Of a stretch of 64,000 nucleotides of DNA, positions 44,853-54,612 are shown one piece after another. Source of the DNA: Massilibacteroides vaginae (GTDB lineage Bacteria; Bacteroidota; Bacteroidia; Bacteroidales; Tannerellaceae); contig NZ_FXDJ01000008.1 of the NCBI RefSeq assembly GCF_900178525.1, positions 439,001-503,000 on the forward strand. Reading direction: 5' to 3'. Within the stretch, counting starts at the first letter, position 1. Every line of letters starts with the position of its first letter. The notes under the pieces are model-generated. The model saw nothing but the letters and a program-made list of their open reading frames with translations. It searched no databases and had not been told where the DNA came from. A program made the position numbers and the translations under genes.

Positions 44853-46871
44853 TTATGGCTTTATCACCTGCGAAGTGGTAGTAGGACCATCCACATATAA
44901 GCGGCCATGCTCATCCACACCCATTCTGTCAATAAACACCACACGTTCATCTCCTGTTGCTTTTGTACGGCCGTGATATACGCAGTAAGTTTGTTTTCCG
45001 TCGCGAGACTTGACAATGCTGTTATGTCCCGTTCCGGTCACAATACCCCCTTTGGCTGTGTTTTTTTGAAGCACCGGGTTATCCGCGCTTTTTACGTAAG
45101 GGCCAAGCGGATTTTTCGCCGTGGCATAACCTACCGCGTAATTCTCACCTCCAAAGAAGTTGGCCGAATACATCATATAATAAGTATCTCCTTTTTTGAA
45201 CGTATAAGAACCTTCCGTCCATCGGCGGTTTACCTCGCCCGATGTAACCGAACGACTCTCCCACTCTGCTTGCGCATCGTCATTTGTTACCGGCGGACGG
45301 AGGATAAGTACCGGCTCTCCGATTATGGCCGAGAAGTCCGGTTTAATTTCCACACCGTAAATCCAGCTTTCTTCTATTTCATCAAACATACCCTGCTTCT
45401 TAGCCCATGTAGCTACTTCGCTTTCTATGGCATGCTTATAGCAGCAACGTGAAAAGTAGAGGTAGTTGCGCCCGTCTTCGTCTTCAAATATATTACCATC
45501 AATGGCCGGATAACCGGGGTCAAACAAAGGACGATCGCTCATTTCCTTAAACGGTCCCGTCGGTTTGTCGGCCACGGCTACACCGATACGGAAGTTTTCC
45601 AATTCGTTTGTCGGATTTTCTTTCCAGTCGGCACTAAAAAACATGTAGAACTTACCCTTACGCTCGTAAACCTCAGGCGCCCAAAAATTAGCCAAAGCCC
45701 ATGAACCTTCAATATTGCCCCGGTAAACCTGTCCTTCCGCTTTCCAGTTCACCAGATCATCAGACGAATAAGCGCAAAAACCGTCAATTGCTCCGGCTCC
45801 TGTTCCATACATATAATATTTACCATCTGAGGCCAACAGCACATAAGGATCACCAAACTCAACGGATAGCGGATTAGCAAACACTGATTTATCCGCAACA
45901 TTTAATTGAGCCGGCGCATACGAAGACGCGTTCGCTTTCACTTGTCCGTCTTTACCGAATTCGAGAGAGATAACAGCCGTTTTACGTGGAATTACCGTCG
46001 AATCAGACGCGTGCACATGAAACACATATTTCCAATTGCCTGATCTATCTTTAAACAAATCGCCATGTCCCGCACCGTTCTCTCCAATAAGGTGGCGGTC
46101 AATTATCGGATTATTATCCGCTTTCTTCCATGGACCATAAGGAGATTCCGATACAGCATAACCAACCGCATAATCAATATTTCTGAAATCGTTGGCAGAA
46201 TAAAACAGGTAATACAATTCGTTCTGTTTAATTACGGTTGGTCCTTCCGCTACTTTCCATGCTACATTTTCGGTGTCTTCCCAACCACTCTCCGCCGAAA
46301 TACATTCTTTAAGCGTTTCCGGTTTAATGGCAGAAAGGTCGCTTTCCATTTCAGCTACGTATATTCTGTTTCCATTATCCAATCTCACATGATATAGATA
46401 AATACGTCCATCTTCATCAAAAAACAAATATGGATCTATCTGGCGAACATCCGAAGTTAAACAGGCAAGCGTAGTTTGGCGGAATGGTCCGTCCGGTTGA
46501 TCGCTCACAGCAATCGCAATCTGTTCATTAGCCGTGTAAGCCATATAAAACTTACCCTTATGTTCAAACACCTGAGGAGCCCAAAAGCCCTGCTCTCCGA
46601 AAGCGTCTCCCTTTTTCAAGGCGTAGCCATTTACCGGAAACTCGGAATTGGTCCAGGTTTTCAAATCGTCAGACACATAAACAGGAAACCCAAAGTCTGA
46701 TGTTCCTCCGGTTCCATACAAATAATAATTATCCTGATAGGAAAAGATAGTAGGGTCAGCTACTAATACCGGATTTGCCGGCATTTCGTTTGTCATCGAC
46801 TTACCGTCCTTTTTTTGTCCACATGATAGTAAAAGGCAGCCAATAACTGCAACACTCAAAAGTATTCTCAT
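44853..46871 (-). CDS. Two-domain GH43 family enzyme, lipoprotein
   Basis: 672 residues with a lipoprotein signal (LLSVAVIGCLLLSC). Two five-bladed GH43 propellers lie in tandem. Domain 1 (about 30-320) has VADPTIFSY, QIDPYLFFDE and VAEGPTVIK. Domain 2 (about 330-672) has FGDPYVLLA, AIDGNIFEDE and WTEGSYTFK. In each, the three carboxylates expected for GH43 (base Asp, pKa-setting Asp, acid Glu) appear present, so both domains could be active. GH43 enzymes are mainly arabinofuranosidases, xylosidases and galactosidases acting on plant glycans. Confidence 0.9.
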   Translation of the reverse strand: MRILLSVAVIGCLLLSCGQKKDGKSMTNEMPANPVLVADPTIFSYQDNYYLYGTGGTSDFGFPVYVSDDLKTWTNSEFPVNGYALKKGDAFGEQGFWAPQVFEHKGKFYMAYTANEQIAIAVSDQPDGPFRQTTLACLTSDVRQIDPYLFFDEDGRIYLYHVRLDNGNRIYVAEMESDLSAIKPETLKECISAESGWEDTENVAWKVAEGPTVIKQNELYYLFYSANDFRNIDYAVGYAVSESPYGPWKKADNNPIIDRHLIGENGAGHGDLFKDRSGNWKYVFHVHASDSTVIPRKTAVISLEFGKDGQVKANASSYAPAQLNVADKSVFANPLSVEFGDPYVLLASDGKYYMYGTGAGAIDGFCAYSSDDLVNWKAEGQVYRGNIEGSWALANFWAPEVYERKGKFYMFFSADWKENPTNELENFRIGVAVADKPTGPFKEMSDRPLFDPGYPAIDGNIFEDEDGRNYLYFSRCCYKHAIESEVATWAKKQGMFDEIEESWIYGVEIKPDFSAIIGEPVLILRPPVTNDDAQAEWESRSVTSGEVNRRWTEGSYTFKKGDTYYMMYSANFFGGENYAVGYATAKNPLGPYVKSADNPVLQKNTAKGGIVTGTGHNSIVKSRDGKQTYCVYHGRTKATGDERVVFIDRMGVDEHGRLYVDGPTTTSQVIKP

Positions 46872-47027
46872 AACATGCTATTAAATTACGACAACAAATA
46901 ACGCTTATTTCCACCAAAATGCCTTTCAATAATCATTCAAATGATTTAAACTTTCCTGCATCGGCTTTAGAAATTCAACATTTCACAGCCGGATTTAACC
47001 CGGCAAACCTCATCTCTTTTTCTACGC

Positions 47028-47189
47028 TTTTTAAGTTAAAATTCAACTTTTTCTTTCCACTCAAAGCGCAACTCATAAAGTCCTGAATATCAACACATAC
47101 AGAATACCGAAAATCATAAAGGATATTTCCGAAAAAATAAAGGATATTTTCAGAAAAATAAAGGATATATTTTCAATCATAAAGGATAC
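47028..47189 (+). repeat. Intergenic 21-bp-period repeat element, copy on the opposite strand
   Basis: The 468-bp gap between GH43 and GH78 has no gene. ATAAAGGATAT or a near match begins at 47116, 47137, 47158 and 47179, exactly 21 bp apart, each followed by a T-rich then A-rich tail. Degenerate units are at 47075 and 47097. The complement of the distal box (TTTTTAAGTTAAAAT) lies at 47028-47042, 84 bp from the nearest core, matching the 82-83 bp of the copies at 13610 and 63786 in the opposite orientation. Confidence 0.85.
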
Positions 47190-47305
47190 GAAAAATCCCT
47201 CCTCTTTTTTGGGGTGATTTTGAAATGTTAATTTCGGTCTGAATAAAACCTTCGGGTAATAAAAAATCGGGACACGTTTTTATGTCGAACTTGCGTTATT
47301 AAGTT

Positions 47306-47313
47306 TATCTTTG
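47306..47313 (+). promoter_or_regulatory. TAnnTTTG -7 box for the GH78 gene
   Basis: TATCTTTG matches the consensus, 26 bp upstream of the ATG at 47340. Confidence 0.7.
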
Positions 47314-47339
47314 AGTTCATTCAAATTACATCTGATACT

Positions 47340-50300
47340 ATGCATCCATTTATTCGTAAAACCCCGTTATTGTTCTTATTCTCCTTTTTTGTTGTTGCCT
47401 GCACCGTAGACAATAGTAAGTTATCCTCTTTAGTAGTAGAGTATACAGAAACACCTTTGGGTATCGACACCGACAAACCCCGCTTTAGCTGGCAAATGGA
47501 ATCAGACGTGCGTGGACAAGCACAAACGGCTTATCAGATAATAGTGACCGACGAAGATCAGCAAGTAGTCTGGGACACGGAAAAAGTGCTAAGTGACCTA
47601 TCGCTCAATATAGCATACAACGGTAGGCCGCTGCAACCAACCACGCGTTATAAATGGAAGGTTAAGGTATGGAGCAAGAATGATAAAACGCTGACAAGCG
47701 AATCCCGGTTCGAAACCGGATTGATGAATCCTTCGGTCAGTGCCTGGGATGGTGCGAAATGGATTGGCGGAGGAGATGAAGACTTAGTAGTATATCCGTC
47801 TTATCTTCCTGTGTTCAACATCCATTATACGGTACAGTTAGATCAGCAAAGCGGCACCACCAAAGCCGGTTTTATTTATGGGGCCAATGATCCCCGCCTG
47901 ATGAACAGGAATCTGAATATTTATAATCTGCAAAACAATAAAAACGATTCATACGTTGAAGTAGAATTAGATATTTCCGGAATGAACGCCGGAGGTGCCG
48001 CACAACTCCATATCTACCGGGTGGGTTATGCTCCTACTGATAAAAAGGAAATTCCATTGCAAAGCCTGCCTGTTCCTTCCTCGTTGATCAACAACCAGAA
48101 CAAATACGACCAACACCGGATTTATCTTAAAACAATGTATAGTTCAACCACATGCTATATCGGTGGAGAAGCCGAATCGAATAAAGTGGGCACGGTCGTT
48201 ATTAATCCATTGGGAAACAGTTGGGATTATATCTGTTTTCCGTTGTTGTGCGAGATCGGTTTTTCGGCAAAAGCCAATCAGTTATCGGCCTTTTCCGATG
48301 TTGAAATACGCAACTACCGCGTGCCAAACAATATCCTGTTCGCTGAGGAGTTAAACGCAACTTACAACGGCGTTTTCTCCGATTATATAAAATCAGGAAG
48401 CGGATTGACCGTTCAGAATAGTTCCTATTTCATGAACGGAGGAAACACAGGAACTTTTGCTGTGGCAGATACAAAGAGAAATTCCATGCCAATGCTAAGA
48501 ACAACCTTTAATTCAAAAAAGGCTAAGGTGGCTAAAGCGCGTCTTTATTTAACATCAAGAGGTATATATGAAGCCTACCTGAACGGAAAAAGAATCGGTA
48601 ACGATTATTTCAATCCCGGTCTGACACAATACAATAAACATCACATGTACCAAACCTACGATGTAACCGATCAGATAAAGGCCGGAGGCAATGCTTTGGG
48701 CGTAACCTTGGGTGAAGGTTGGTGGAGTGGCGCGATCACCTATATGGGCGATCTGTGGAATCTGTTTGGCGACAGGCAGTCTGTCCTCGCCAAGTTAGTG
48801 ATCAACTACACAGACGGATCGGAGGAAAAAATAGTCAGCTCACCGGATACCTGGTCTTACTTCAATAATGGACCGGTTGTTTACAGCAGTTTTTTCCAGG
48901 GTGAAGTATATGACGCGCGAAAAGAAGTGCTGACAGAAGGATGGACTACCGCTTCTTTTGATGATTCCGGTTGGAAGAAAGCCGTAGAAGTTGATCAGGA
49001 AAAAGCGATTAGTGAGGATAAGGTTATAGCTGCCTACGGCATGCCGGCGGTTAATAACTACTCCGATATGAAACTGATAGGTCAGTATGGCGAAACAATA
49101 AAAAAGATCAAGGAGCTTACGGCTATCTCCGTGGAAGAAGTAAGACCCGGCGTATTTGTTTACGACATGGGTCAAAATATGGCCGGAATACCAAGAATAA
49201 GTCTATCGGGAGAGCAACCCGGCAATCAGGTCAAAATGCGGTTCGCAGAAGTAAAATATCCGGATCTACCTGAATTTTCGGCCAATACCGGTATGATTAT
49301 GCTTGAAAATATCCGGGGAGCATTGGCACAAGACATCTACATTACAAAGGGAGGTAACGAAGTGATCAGTCCACGTTTCACATTTCATGGCTACCGGTTT
49401 GTAGAAATAACCGGAATCAGTAAAGCCTTGCCGCTGGATGCGGTAAAAGGAGATGTGATAAGCTCTATCCATGAATTAGCGTCGAGTTATGAGACATCGA
49501 ATACCCGGATAAACAAACTTTGGGAAAATATCACCTGGTCTACACAAGGCAACTTCATCTCTATACCTACAGATTGCCCTCAGCGAAACGAACGTATGGG
49601 TTGGAGTGGCGATATCTCCGTGTTCTCACGTACGGCTACTTACATGGGCAATGTATCTCAATTCCTTCGCCGCCATATATTGGCCATGCGTGACACGCAA
49701 CGGGAAGACGGACGATTTGCTGATGTAGCTCCTGTTGGTGGTGGTTTTGGTGGGATACTTTGGGGAAGCGCAGGCATTACAGTTGCCTGGGAAAGTTATT
49801 TGCAATACAATGATAAGACCATGCTTGCGGAACATTATGATGCGATGAAAAACTACATTCATTATCTCCTACCTTATATTGATCAGGAAACAGGTATTCT
49901 TACGGAAGGCAATCTCGGAGACTGGCTCGGCCCGGAACAGGATAAAAACGATAATAGTTTATTATGGGAAAGCTACTTCATCTATGATCTGAATCTGATG
50001 CAGCGTATAGCAGCCGTATTGGATAAAACGGAGGATGTCATTGTATTCAATCAATTATATGAAGCACGAAAGTCATTCTTCAACAAAACTTATTTCGATG
50101 TTGAAACAGGGCAAACTATTCATTCAGGCTTCAGGCAACCGGAGAAAAAAGGCGAGGTCATTGGTACGCAGACTTCTTATGTTCTTCCTTTAGCCTTTGA
50201 TATTTGCTATGAAGAAATAAAAGAGCTTGTTATTAAAAACCTGATGGATTGCATAGAAAACGATACGAAGGTCAGCGAAAGCGAAGTATATCCTCCTTAT

Positions 50301-50888
50301 TCATTAATGACCGGATTTATCGGTACAGCATGGATCAACCGGGTATTATCCGACTTGGACAATTCTGAAGCAGCCTATCGTATATTTCAACAAACGAGTT
50401 ATCCATCCTGGCTCTATTCCGTTGATCAGGGTGCTACAACGATCTGGGAACGGCTTAATTCTTACACAAAAGAAAAGGGATTCAGTGGTAATAATTCTAT
50501 GAATTCATTCAACCATTATTCTTTCGGGGCAATCGGTTCGTGGATGTATAATCATTCATTAGGTATAGAGCGGGATGAAAACCATCCGGGATTCAAACAC
50601 TTCATTTTAAAGCCTGAACCGGATCCCACAGGACAAATGATATACGCCAAAGGACACTATGATTCTATGTATGGACGCATCGAAAGCAGCTGGTCTGTCA
50701 ACGGAGGGTTTTGCAACTATCAATTCAAGATACCGGCAAACACCTCTGCAACGCTTTATCTGCCAACAACCGATAATATAACCGAAAACGATAAGCCTGT
50801 TACAAACGGTGTCAAGACCGGGGATGGAAAGGTTATGCTTAAACTGGAATCAGGATCATATCATTTTAGGGTTAAGAGCCAGCTTTAA
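47340..50888 (+). CDS. GH78 family alpha-L-rhamnosidase, lipoprotein
   Basis: 1182 residues. The lipoprotein signal ends FFVVAC. An N-terminal fibronectin-like domain (TPLGIDTDKPRFSWQM) is followed by a long beta-rich insert (about 150-330), carbohydrate-binding domains (LGEGWWSGAITYMGD; VYDMGQNMAG) and the (alpha/alpha)6 catalytic barrel. The barrel carries the family signature TDCPQRNERMGWSGD, whose acidic residues include the expected general acid. GH78 enzymes release rhamnose from rhamnogalacturonan, gellan-like polymers or plant glycosides. It faces away from the GH43-GH2 unit across the repeat-bearing gap. Confidence 0.94.
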   Translation: MHPFIRKTPLLFLFSFFVVACTVDNSKLSSLVVEYTETPLGIDTDKPRFSWQMESDVRGQAQTAYQIIVTDEDQQVVWDTEKVLSDLSLNIAYNGRPLQPTTRYKWKVKVWSKNDKTLTSESRFETGLMNPSVSAWDGAKWIGGGDEDLVVYPSYLPVFNIHYTVQLDQQSGTTKAGFIYGANDPRLMNRNLNIYNLQNNKNDSYVEVELDISGMNAGGAAQLHIYRVGYAPTDKKEIPLQSLPVPSSLINNQNKYDQHRIYLKTMYSSTTCYIGGEAESNKVGTVVINPLGNSWDYICFPLLCEIGFSAKANQLSAFSDVEIRNYRVPNNILFAEELNATYNGVFSDYIKSGSGLTVQNSSYFMNGGNTGTFAVADTKRNSMPMLRTTFNSKKAKVAKARLYLTSRGIYEAYLNGKRIGNDYFNPGLTQYNKHHMYQTYDVTDQIKAGGNALGVTLGEGWWSGAITYMGDLWNLFGDRQSVLAKLVINYTDGSEEKIVSSPDTWSYFNNGPVVYSSFFQGEVYDARKEVLTEGWTTASFDDSGWKKAVEVDQEKAISEDKVIAAYGMPAVNNYSDMKLIGQYGETIKKIKELTAISVEEVRPGVFVYDMGQNMAGIPRISLSGEQPGNQVKMRFAEVKYPDLPEFSANTGMIMLENIRGALAQDIYITKGGNEVISPRFTFHGYRFVEITGISKALPLDAVKGDVISSIHELASSYETSNTRINKLWENITWSTQGNFISIPTDCPQRNERMGWSGDISVFSRTATYMGNVSQFLRRHILAMRDTQREDGRFADVAPVGGGFGGILWGSAGITVAWESYLQYNDKTMLAEHYDAMKNYIHYLLPYIDQETGILTEGNLGDWLGPEQDKNDNSLLWESYFIYDLNLMQRIAAVLDKTEDVIVFNQLYEARKSFFNKTYFDVETGQTIHSGFRQPEKKGEVIGTQTSYVLPLAFDICYEEIKELVIKNLMDCIENDTKVSESEVYPPYSLMTGFIGTAWINRVLSDLDNSEAAYRIFQQTSYPSWLYSVDQGATTIWERLNSYTKEKGFSGNNSMNSFNHYSFGAIGSWMYNHSLGIERDENHPGFKHFILKPEPDPTGQMIYAKGHYDSMYGRIESSWSVNGGFCNYQFKIPANTSATLYLPTTDNITENDKPVTNGVKTGDGKVMLKLESGSYHFRVKSQL

Positions 50889-50929
50889 TTTTGCTCTAAA
50901 CATCCTAAAACTAAAAATAAAATTCAGGA

Positions 50930-51019
50930 AGTGTACCAAATGTGACATTTTTCCGGGTAGTGTACCGTATATCTTTGCTTGAAAAAGAAATAGATTATCA
51001 ACCAATAAGCAAAGATATA
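50930..51019 (+). promoter_or_regulatory. hcp control region: direct repeat, -7 box and 13-bp inverted repeat
   Basis: AGTGTACC occurs twice, at 50930-50937 and 50959-50966. The -7 box TATCTTTG is at 50970-50977. TATATCTTTGCTT (50968-50980) is repeated inverted and perfectly as its complement at 51007-51019, ending 2 bases before the hcp ATG. The left arm contains the -7 box, so the dyad could be an operator or could seal the start region. Both are inference. Confidence 0.6.
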
Positions 51020-51021
51020 TC

Positions 51022-52662
51022 ATGAACATGTTTTGTTATCAATGTCAGGAAACAGCCAAAGGTACAGGTTGTTCGATTATGGGAGTTTGCGGTAAGACTC
51101 CGGAAGTGTCAAACATTCAAGACCTTCTTTTATTCGTAGCACGCGGTGTAGCGGTTTATAACAACGAACTTAGAAAAGCCGGAAAAGCATCTGCCACAGC
51201 CGACAAATTTATTGTGGACGCGATGTTTATCAGTATCACAAATGCCAACTTCGATTTTGATGCCATCAAAGCTAAAGTTAAAGAAGGTTTGGCATTGAAA
51301 GCAAATATGGCTGCTCAGGTAGGAAACACAGGCAAACACATGCCCGATGAGTGTACATGGAATGGTGATGAATCAGAATTCATGACTAAAGCACTTGAAG
51401 TAGGCGTACTAAGAACGCAAAACGAAGACATCCGTTCACTAAAAGAACTGATCCATTATGGGTTGAAAGGTATGGCTGCCTATGCAGAACACGCTTACAA
51501 CTTGGATCAAACAGATGATGAAATTTTCTCATTCATGCAAAGAGCACTGGCGGAAATCACACGTGAAGATATTTCGGCCGACGAATTAGTTGCCTTAGCA
51601 TTGGAAACAGGAAAATACGGCGTACAAGCTATGGCCCTATTAGACGGAGCCAACACAGGACGTTATGGTAATCCGGAAATAACACAGGTTAATATCGGAG
51701 CAGGCAAGAATCCGGGCATCTTAATCAGTGGTCACGATTTACGCGACATCGAAGAACTTCTTCAACAAACTGAAGGAACCGGAGTTGATGTCTATACGCA
51801 TAGTGAAATGCTTCCTGCACATTATTATCCTCACCTGAAGAAATACAAACATCTGGTAGGAAACTACGGTGGCGCATGGTGGCAACAGAAAGAAGATTTC
51901 GAAGCATTCAACGGACCAATCCTCTTTACCACCAACTGTATTGTACCTCCTTCAAAAAACGCCGGTTATAAAGGTCGTATCTTCACAACCGGAGCTGCCG
52001 GATTAGACGGAGCAACTCACATTGCTGAACGCCGGAATGGTCAACAAAAAGACTTTTCCTCTATTATTGAAATGGCAAAACAATGTCAGGCGCCACGCGA
52101 AATAGAAAGCGGCAGCATTACAGGAGGATTCGCCCATGCTCAAGTACTTGCATTGGCAGACAAAGTAGTTGATGCGGTTAAAACGGGAGCTATTAAAAAG
52201 TTCTTCGTAATGGCAGGATGTGATGGACGAATGAGCAAACGGGATTATTATGCGGACTTCGCGCAGTCATTACCAAATGACACCGTAATTCTTACAGCAG
52301 GCTGTGCAAAATACAGATACAACAAGCTTCCATTAGGAGACATAGGAGGCATACCACGTGTTTTAGATGCAGGCCAATGTAACGACAGTTACTCATTAGC
52401 CATCATCGCCCTTAAACTGAAAGAAGTATTCGGTTTAGAAGACATCAACGATCTGCCTATTGCTTACAACATTGCCTGGTACGAACAAAAAGCCGTAATT
52501 GTATTGCTCGCTCTTCTTCACTTAGGAGTGAAAAACATCCACCTCGGCCCAACACTTCCGGGATTCCTTTCTCCAAATGTAGCTAAAGTATTGGTTGAAA
52601 ACTTCGGTATCGCCGGTATTACAACAGTAGAAGAAGATATTGAAATGTTTATGGCTATGTAA
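51022..52662 (+). CDS. hcp: Hybrid-cluster protein (hydroxylamine reductase type)
   Basis: 546 residues. The N-terminal cluster motif is Cys5-x2-Cys8-x8-Cys17-x5-Cys23, the spacing of the 4Fe-4S form found in strict anaerobes. Hybrid-cluster ligands are visible later as TNCIVPP, AGCDGRM and [12 protein letters not shown] with the following acidic residues. Hcp reduces nitric oxide and hydroxylamine and protects against nitrosative stress. The reductase partner Hcr is not adjacent. It is a single gene with its own promoter and terminator. Confidence 0.95.
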   Translation: MNMFCYQCQETAKGTGCSIMGVCGKTPEVSNIQDLLLFVARGVAVYNNELRKAGKASATADKFIVDAMFISITNANFDFDAIKAKVKEGLALKANMAAQVGNTGKHMPDECTWNGDESEFMTKALEVGVLRTQNEDIRSLKELIHYGLKGMAAYAEHAYNLDQTDDEIFSFMQRALAEITREDISADELVALALETGKYGVQAMALLDGANTGRYGNPEITQVNIGAGKNPGILISGHDLRDIEELLQQTEGTGVDVYTHSEMLPAHYYPHLKKYKHLVGNYGGAWWQQKEDFEAFNGPILFTTNCIVPPSKNAGYKGRIFTTGAAGLDGATHIAERRNGQQKDFSSIIEMAKQCQAPREIESGSITGGFAHAQVLALADKVVDAVKTGAIKKFFVMAGCDGRMSKRDYYADFAQSLPNDTVILTAGCAKYRYNKLPLGDIGGIPRVLDAGQCNDSYSLAIIALKLKEVFGLEDINDLPIAYNIAWYEQKAVIVLLALLHLGVKNIHLGPTLPGFLSPNVAKVLVENFGIAGITTVEEDIEMFMAM

Positions 52663-52694
52663 TGTAGATCTCAAAATAAATCACTCTACAAATA

Positions 52695-52735
52695 AAACTT
52701 CCCATAGTCTTAAATGATTATGGGAAGTTTTTTTT
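52695..52735 (+). terminator. Intrinsic terminator after hcp
   Basis: AAACTTCCCATA (52695-52706) and its complement (52719-52730) form a 12-bp perfect stem followed by eight T in all. Confidence 0.93.
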
Positions 52736-52815
52736 AATATTAAACTCAAATTCGAAAACATTAATCATTTTTACGATATTTGTATTAATCTGATAGGAGT
52801 TTAAATAGTGAATTC

Positions 52816-53340
52816 ATGAAGACAAATATAGATAATAAAAACTCACCTGAGCTATACAGTCATCTATATGAAAAGTATGCTCCCGGTTTACTTTTTTACG
52901 CACGTAAATTTGTCTCCCATCAAATTGCTGAAGATATTGTACATGATGTCTTTTTATCTATGTGGAAAAAAGGCAATATCTTGTTTGTTGAAAAATCGGT
53001 TGTGTCTTATATGTTTCAATCAGTGCAAAACCGATGCATTAATTATCTAAAAAAACAAAATGTTCGTGATGAATATAAAGATAAAGCTATTCATGATCTA
53101 AAAATGGAAGAATTAACAATTTCATCTGTTGAGATAAAAATTATTGAGCGGGAACAAATAGAATCCATATTTAAAGCTATTGAACTATTACCTAAAAAGA
53201 ACAAAGAAATTTTTCAGTTATCGTATTTGAAAGGGAAGAAAAATTCCGAAATATCAGATCTGCTTAACATCTCAATCAGAACTGTAGAAAACCACCTTTA
53301 TAAAGCATTACAAGAGTTGCGAAAAAGGCTTTTACCTTAA
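52816..53340 (+). CDS. ECF (RpoE-type) sigma factor
   Basis: 174 residues. Region 2 is around residues 15-85 (YAPGLLFYARKFVSHQIAED; IVHDVFLSMWKK) and region 4 around 115-172 (LPKKNKEIFQLSYLKGKKNS; ISIRTVENHLYKALQELRKR). In Bacteroidales such sigma factors are paired with FecR and drive a SusC/SusD pair, exactly the arrangement here. A one-mismatch -7 box (GATATTTG) lies at 52775-52782. Its DNA is noticeably more AT-rich than that of the genes to its left. Confidence 0.93.
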   Translation: MKTNIDNKNSPELYSHLYEKYAPGLLFYARKFVSHQIAEDIVHDVFLSMWKKGNILFVEKSVVSYMFQSVQNRCINYLKKQNVRDEYKDKAIHDLKMEELTISSVEIKIIEREQIESIFKAIELLPKKNKEIFQLSYLKGKKNSEISDLLNISIRTVENHLYKALQELRKRLLP

Positions 53341-53425
53341 TGTTATTCAATACCCAGTGTGTTAATATTTGCTAATTAACCAAGCGTTAAATGAGTAAAT
53401 TTATTTAATAAAATGTACTGTTTAT

Positions 53426-54448
53426 ATGGAATATACCAATAATATAGCCTCGATAATACTACGTTATCTTCAAAAAACAATATCTATTGAAGAAATGAAG
53501 ATACTCATGGAATGGTTAAATGAAAAAGAAGAGAATAAAGTTCTTTTTTTTCAAACCAAAGAAGTGTATGAGCTTATGTACAAAGATCGATATCCTTGCA
53601 TCGAGGAGGTTCAAGAAAGTAAAGAGCGTTTACTTAACAAAATCAGAAAAGAAGAGAACGAAAGTGCTGAGAAGAATACACTGAAGAAAAAACAAATACA
53701 AAGTTCGTTTGCTAAATACATCGCTATTGCCATAACTTCAATCGGATTAACATTAGGTATAGAATATTTTTTGACCCCAAAAGAAAAAATAATTTATTCA
53801 GAATTGAACATTGAATCCGGACCTAGAAAAGGGTTCCTAACCTTAGCTGATGGAACAAAAGTTTTTTTAAACGCATCAACAAAGTTTCGTTTTCCTGATA
53901 AATTTGGTGAAACTTCAAGAGAAGTTTTTCTCGATGGAGAAGCTTATTTTGATGTAATCAGTAATGAAAAAGCTCCATTTATTGTCCATTCAAGTAAGCA
54001 AACAATCAGAGTATTAGGAACAAGATTTAATGTAATGGATTATTCTGAAGATGATTATGCAATTACTTCACTTGTTAATGGGAAAATAGATTTGTCTACA
54101 ATAAGTGAATCTGGTGTATCCTCCGAGCCTATCATTTTACAGCCGAATCAGCAGGTTTTTTATAATAAGTCCAATGAGCTTACAACATTATCAAACATTA
54201 AAATAGATTTAAGCAGAACCTGGGTAAACAAAATATATCATTTTAAGGATGAACCTCTTGGACAAATAGCATCACGTTTAGAAAAAATGTATGGAATCAA
54301 AATCAGTATTCTTAATGAAACTTTGAAAAACACAGAGTTTACAGGAACCTTTAAATTAGATCAAGAATTAGACGAAGTTTTGCAAATTATAAATTTCGAA
54401 AGATTATTTTCTTACGAAATAGTAAATGAAGAAGTCTTTATTAAATAA
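53426..54448 (+). CDS. FecR-type anti-sigma factor
   Basis: 340 residues. A cytoplasmic N-terminal anti-sigma region of about 95 residues is followed by one membrane helix (YIAIAITSIGLTLGIEYF, about 100-117). Then come the periplasmic FecR domain (TLADGTKVFLNASTKFRFPD; DGEAYFDV; LGTRFNVMDY) and a C-terminal DUF4974-like domain (FKDEPLGQIASRLEKMYGI). It senses the loaded SusC through its signalling domain and releases the sigma factor. It starts 85 bp after the sigma gene. Confidence 0.93.
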   Translation: MEYTNNIASIILRYLQKTISIEEMKILMEWLNEKEENKVLFFQTKEVYELMYKDRYPCIEEVQESKERLLNKIRKEENESAEKNTLKKKQIQSSFAKYIAIAITSIGLTLGIEYFLTPKEKIIYSELNIESGPRKGFLTLADGTKVFLNASTKFRFPDKFGETSREVFLDGEAYFDVISNEKAPFIVHSSKQTIRVLGTRFNVMDYSEDDYAITSLVNGKIDLSTISESGVSSEPIILQPNQQVFYNKSNELTTLSNIKIDLSRTWVNKIYHFKDEPLGQIASRLEKMYGIKISILNETLKNTEFTGTFKLDQELDEVLQIINFERLFSYEIVNEEVFIK

Positions 54449-54503
54449 TACTATAAAAAAAAACTTCAAAACAATTTGCCTATGGGAATAAACTAAAATT
54501 CAA

Positions 54504-54536
54504 AAACCGGACAATAATAGAAGCATTATCCGGTTT
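54504..54536 (+). terminator. Hairpin between fecR and susC
   Basis: AAACCGGA (54504-54511) and TCCGGTTT (54529-54536) pair over 8 bp in the 164-bp gap. It can separate the regulator transcript from the susC transcript. The rest of the gap should hold the ECF-dependent promoter, whose sequence I cannot identify. Confidence 0.55.
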
Positions 54537-54612
54537 ATGACAATTTTCAAATCACTCAACTTCCTCTCTAAAGTAGTATGACACTATAGGGAGGATATGT
54601 TTAATTCATTAA

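Noticed and set aside
54537-54612. A defined ECF-sigma promoter upstream of susC
   Set aside because: TAGT and ACTA around 54575-54592 form a weak dyad, but I have no reliable consensus to compare, so no site is annotated.
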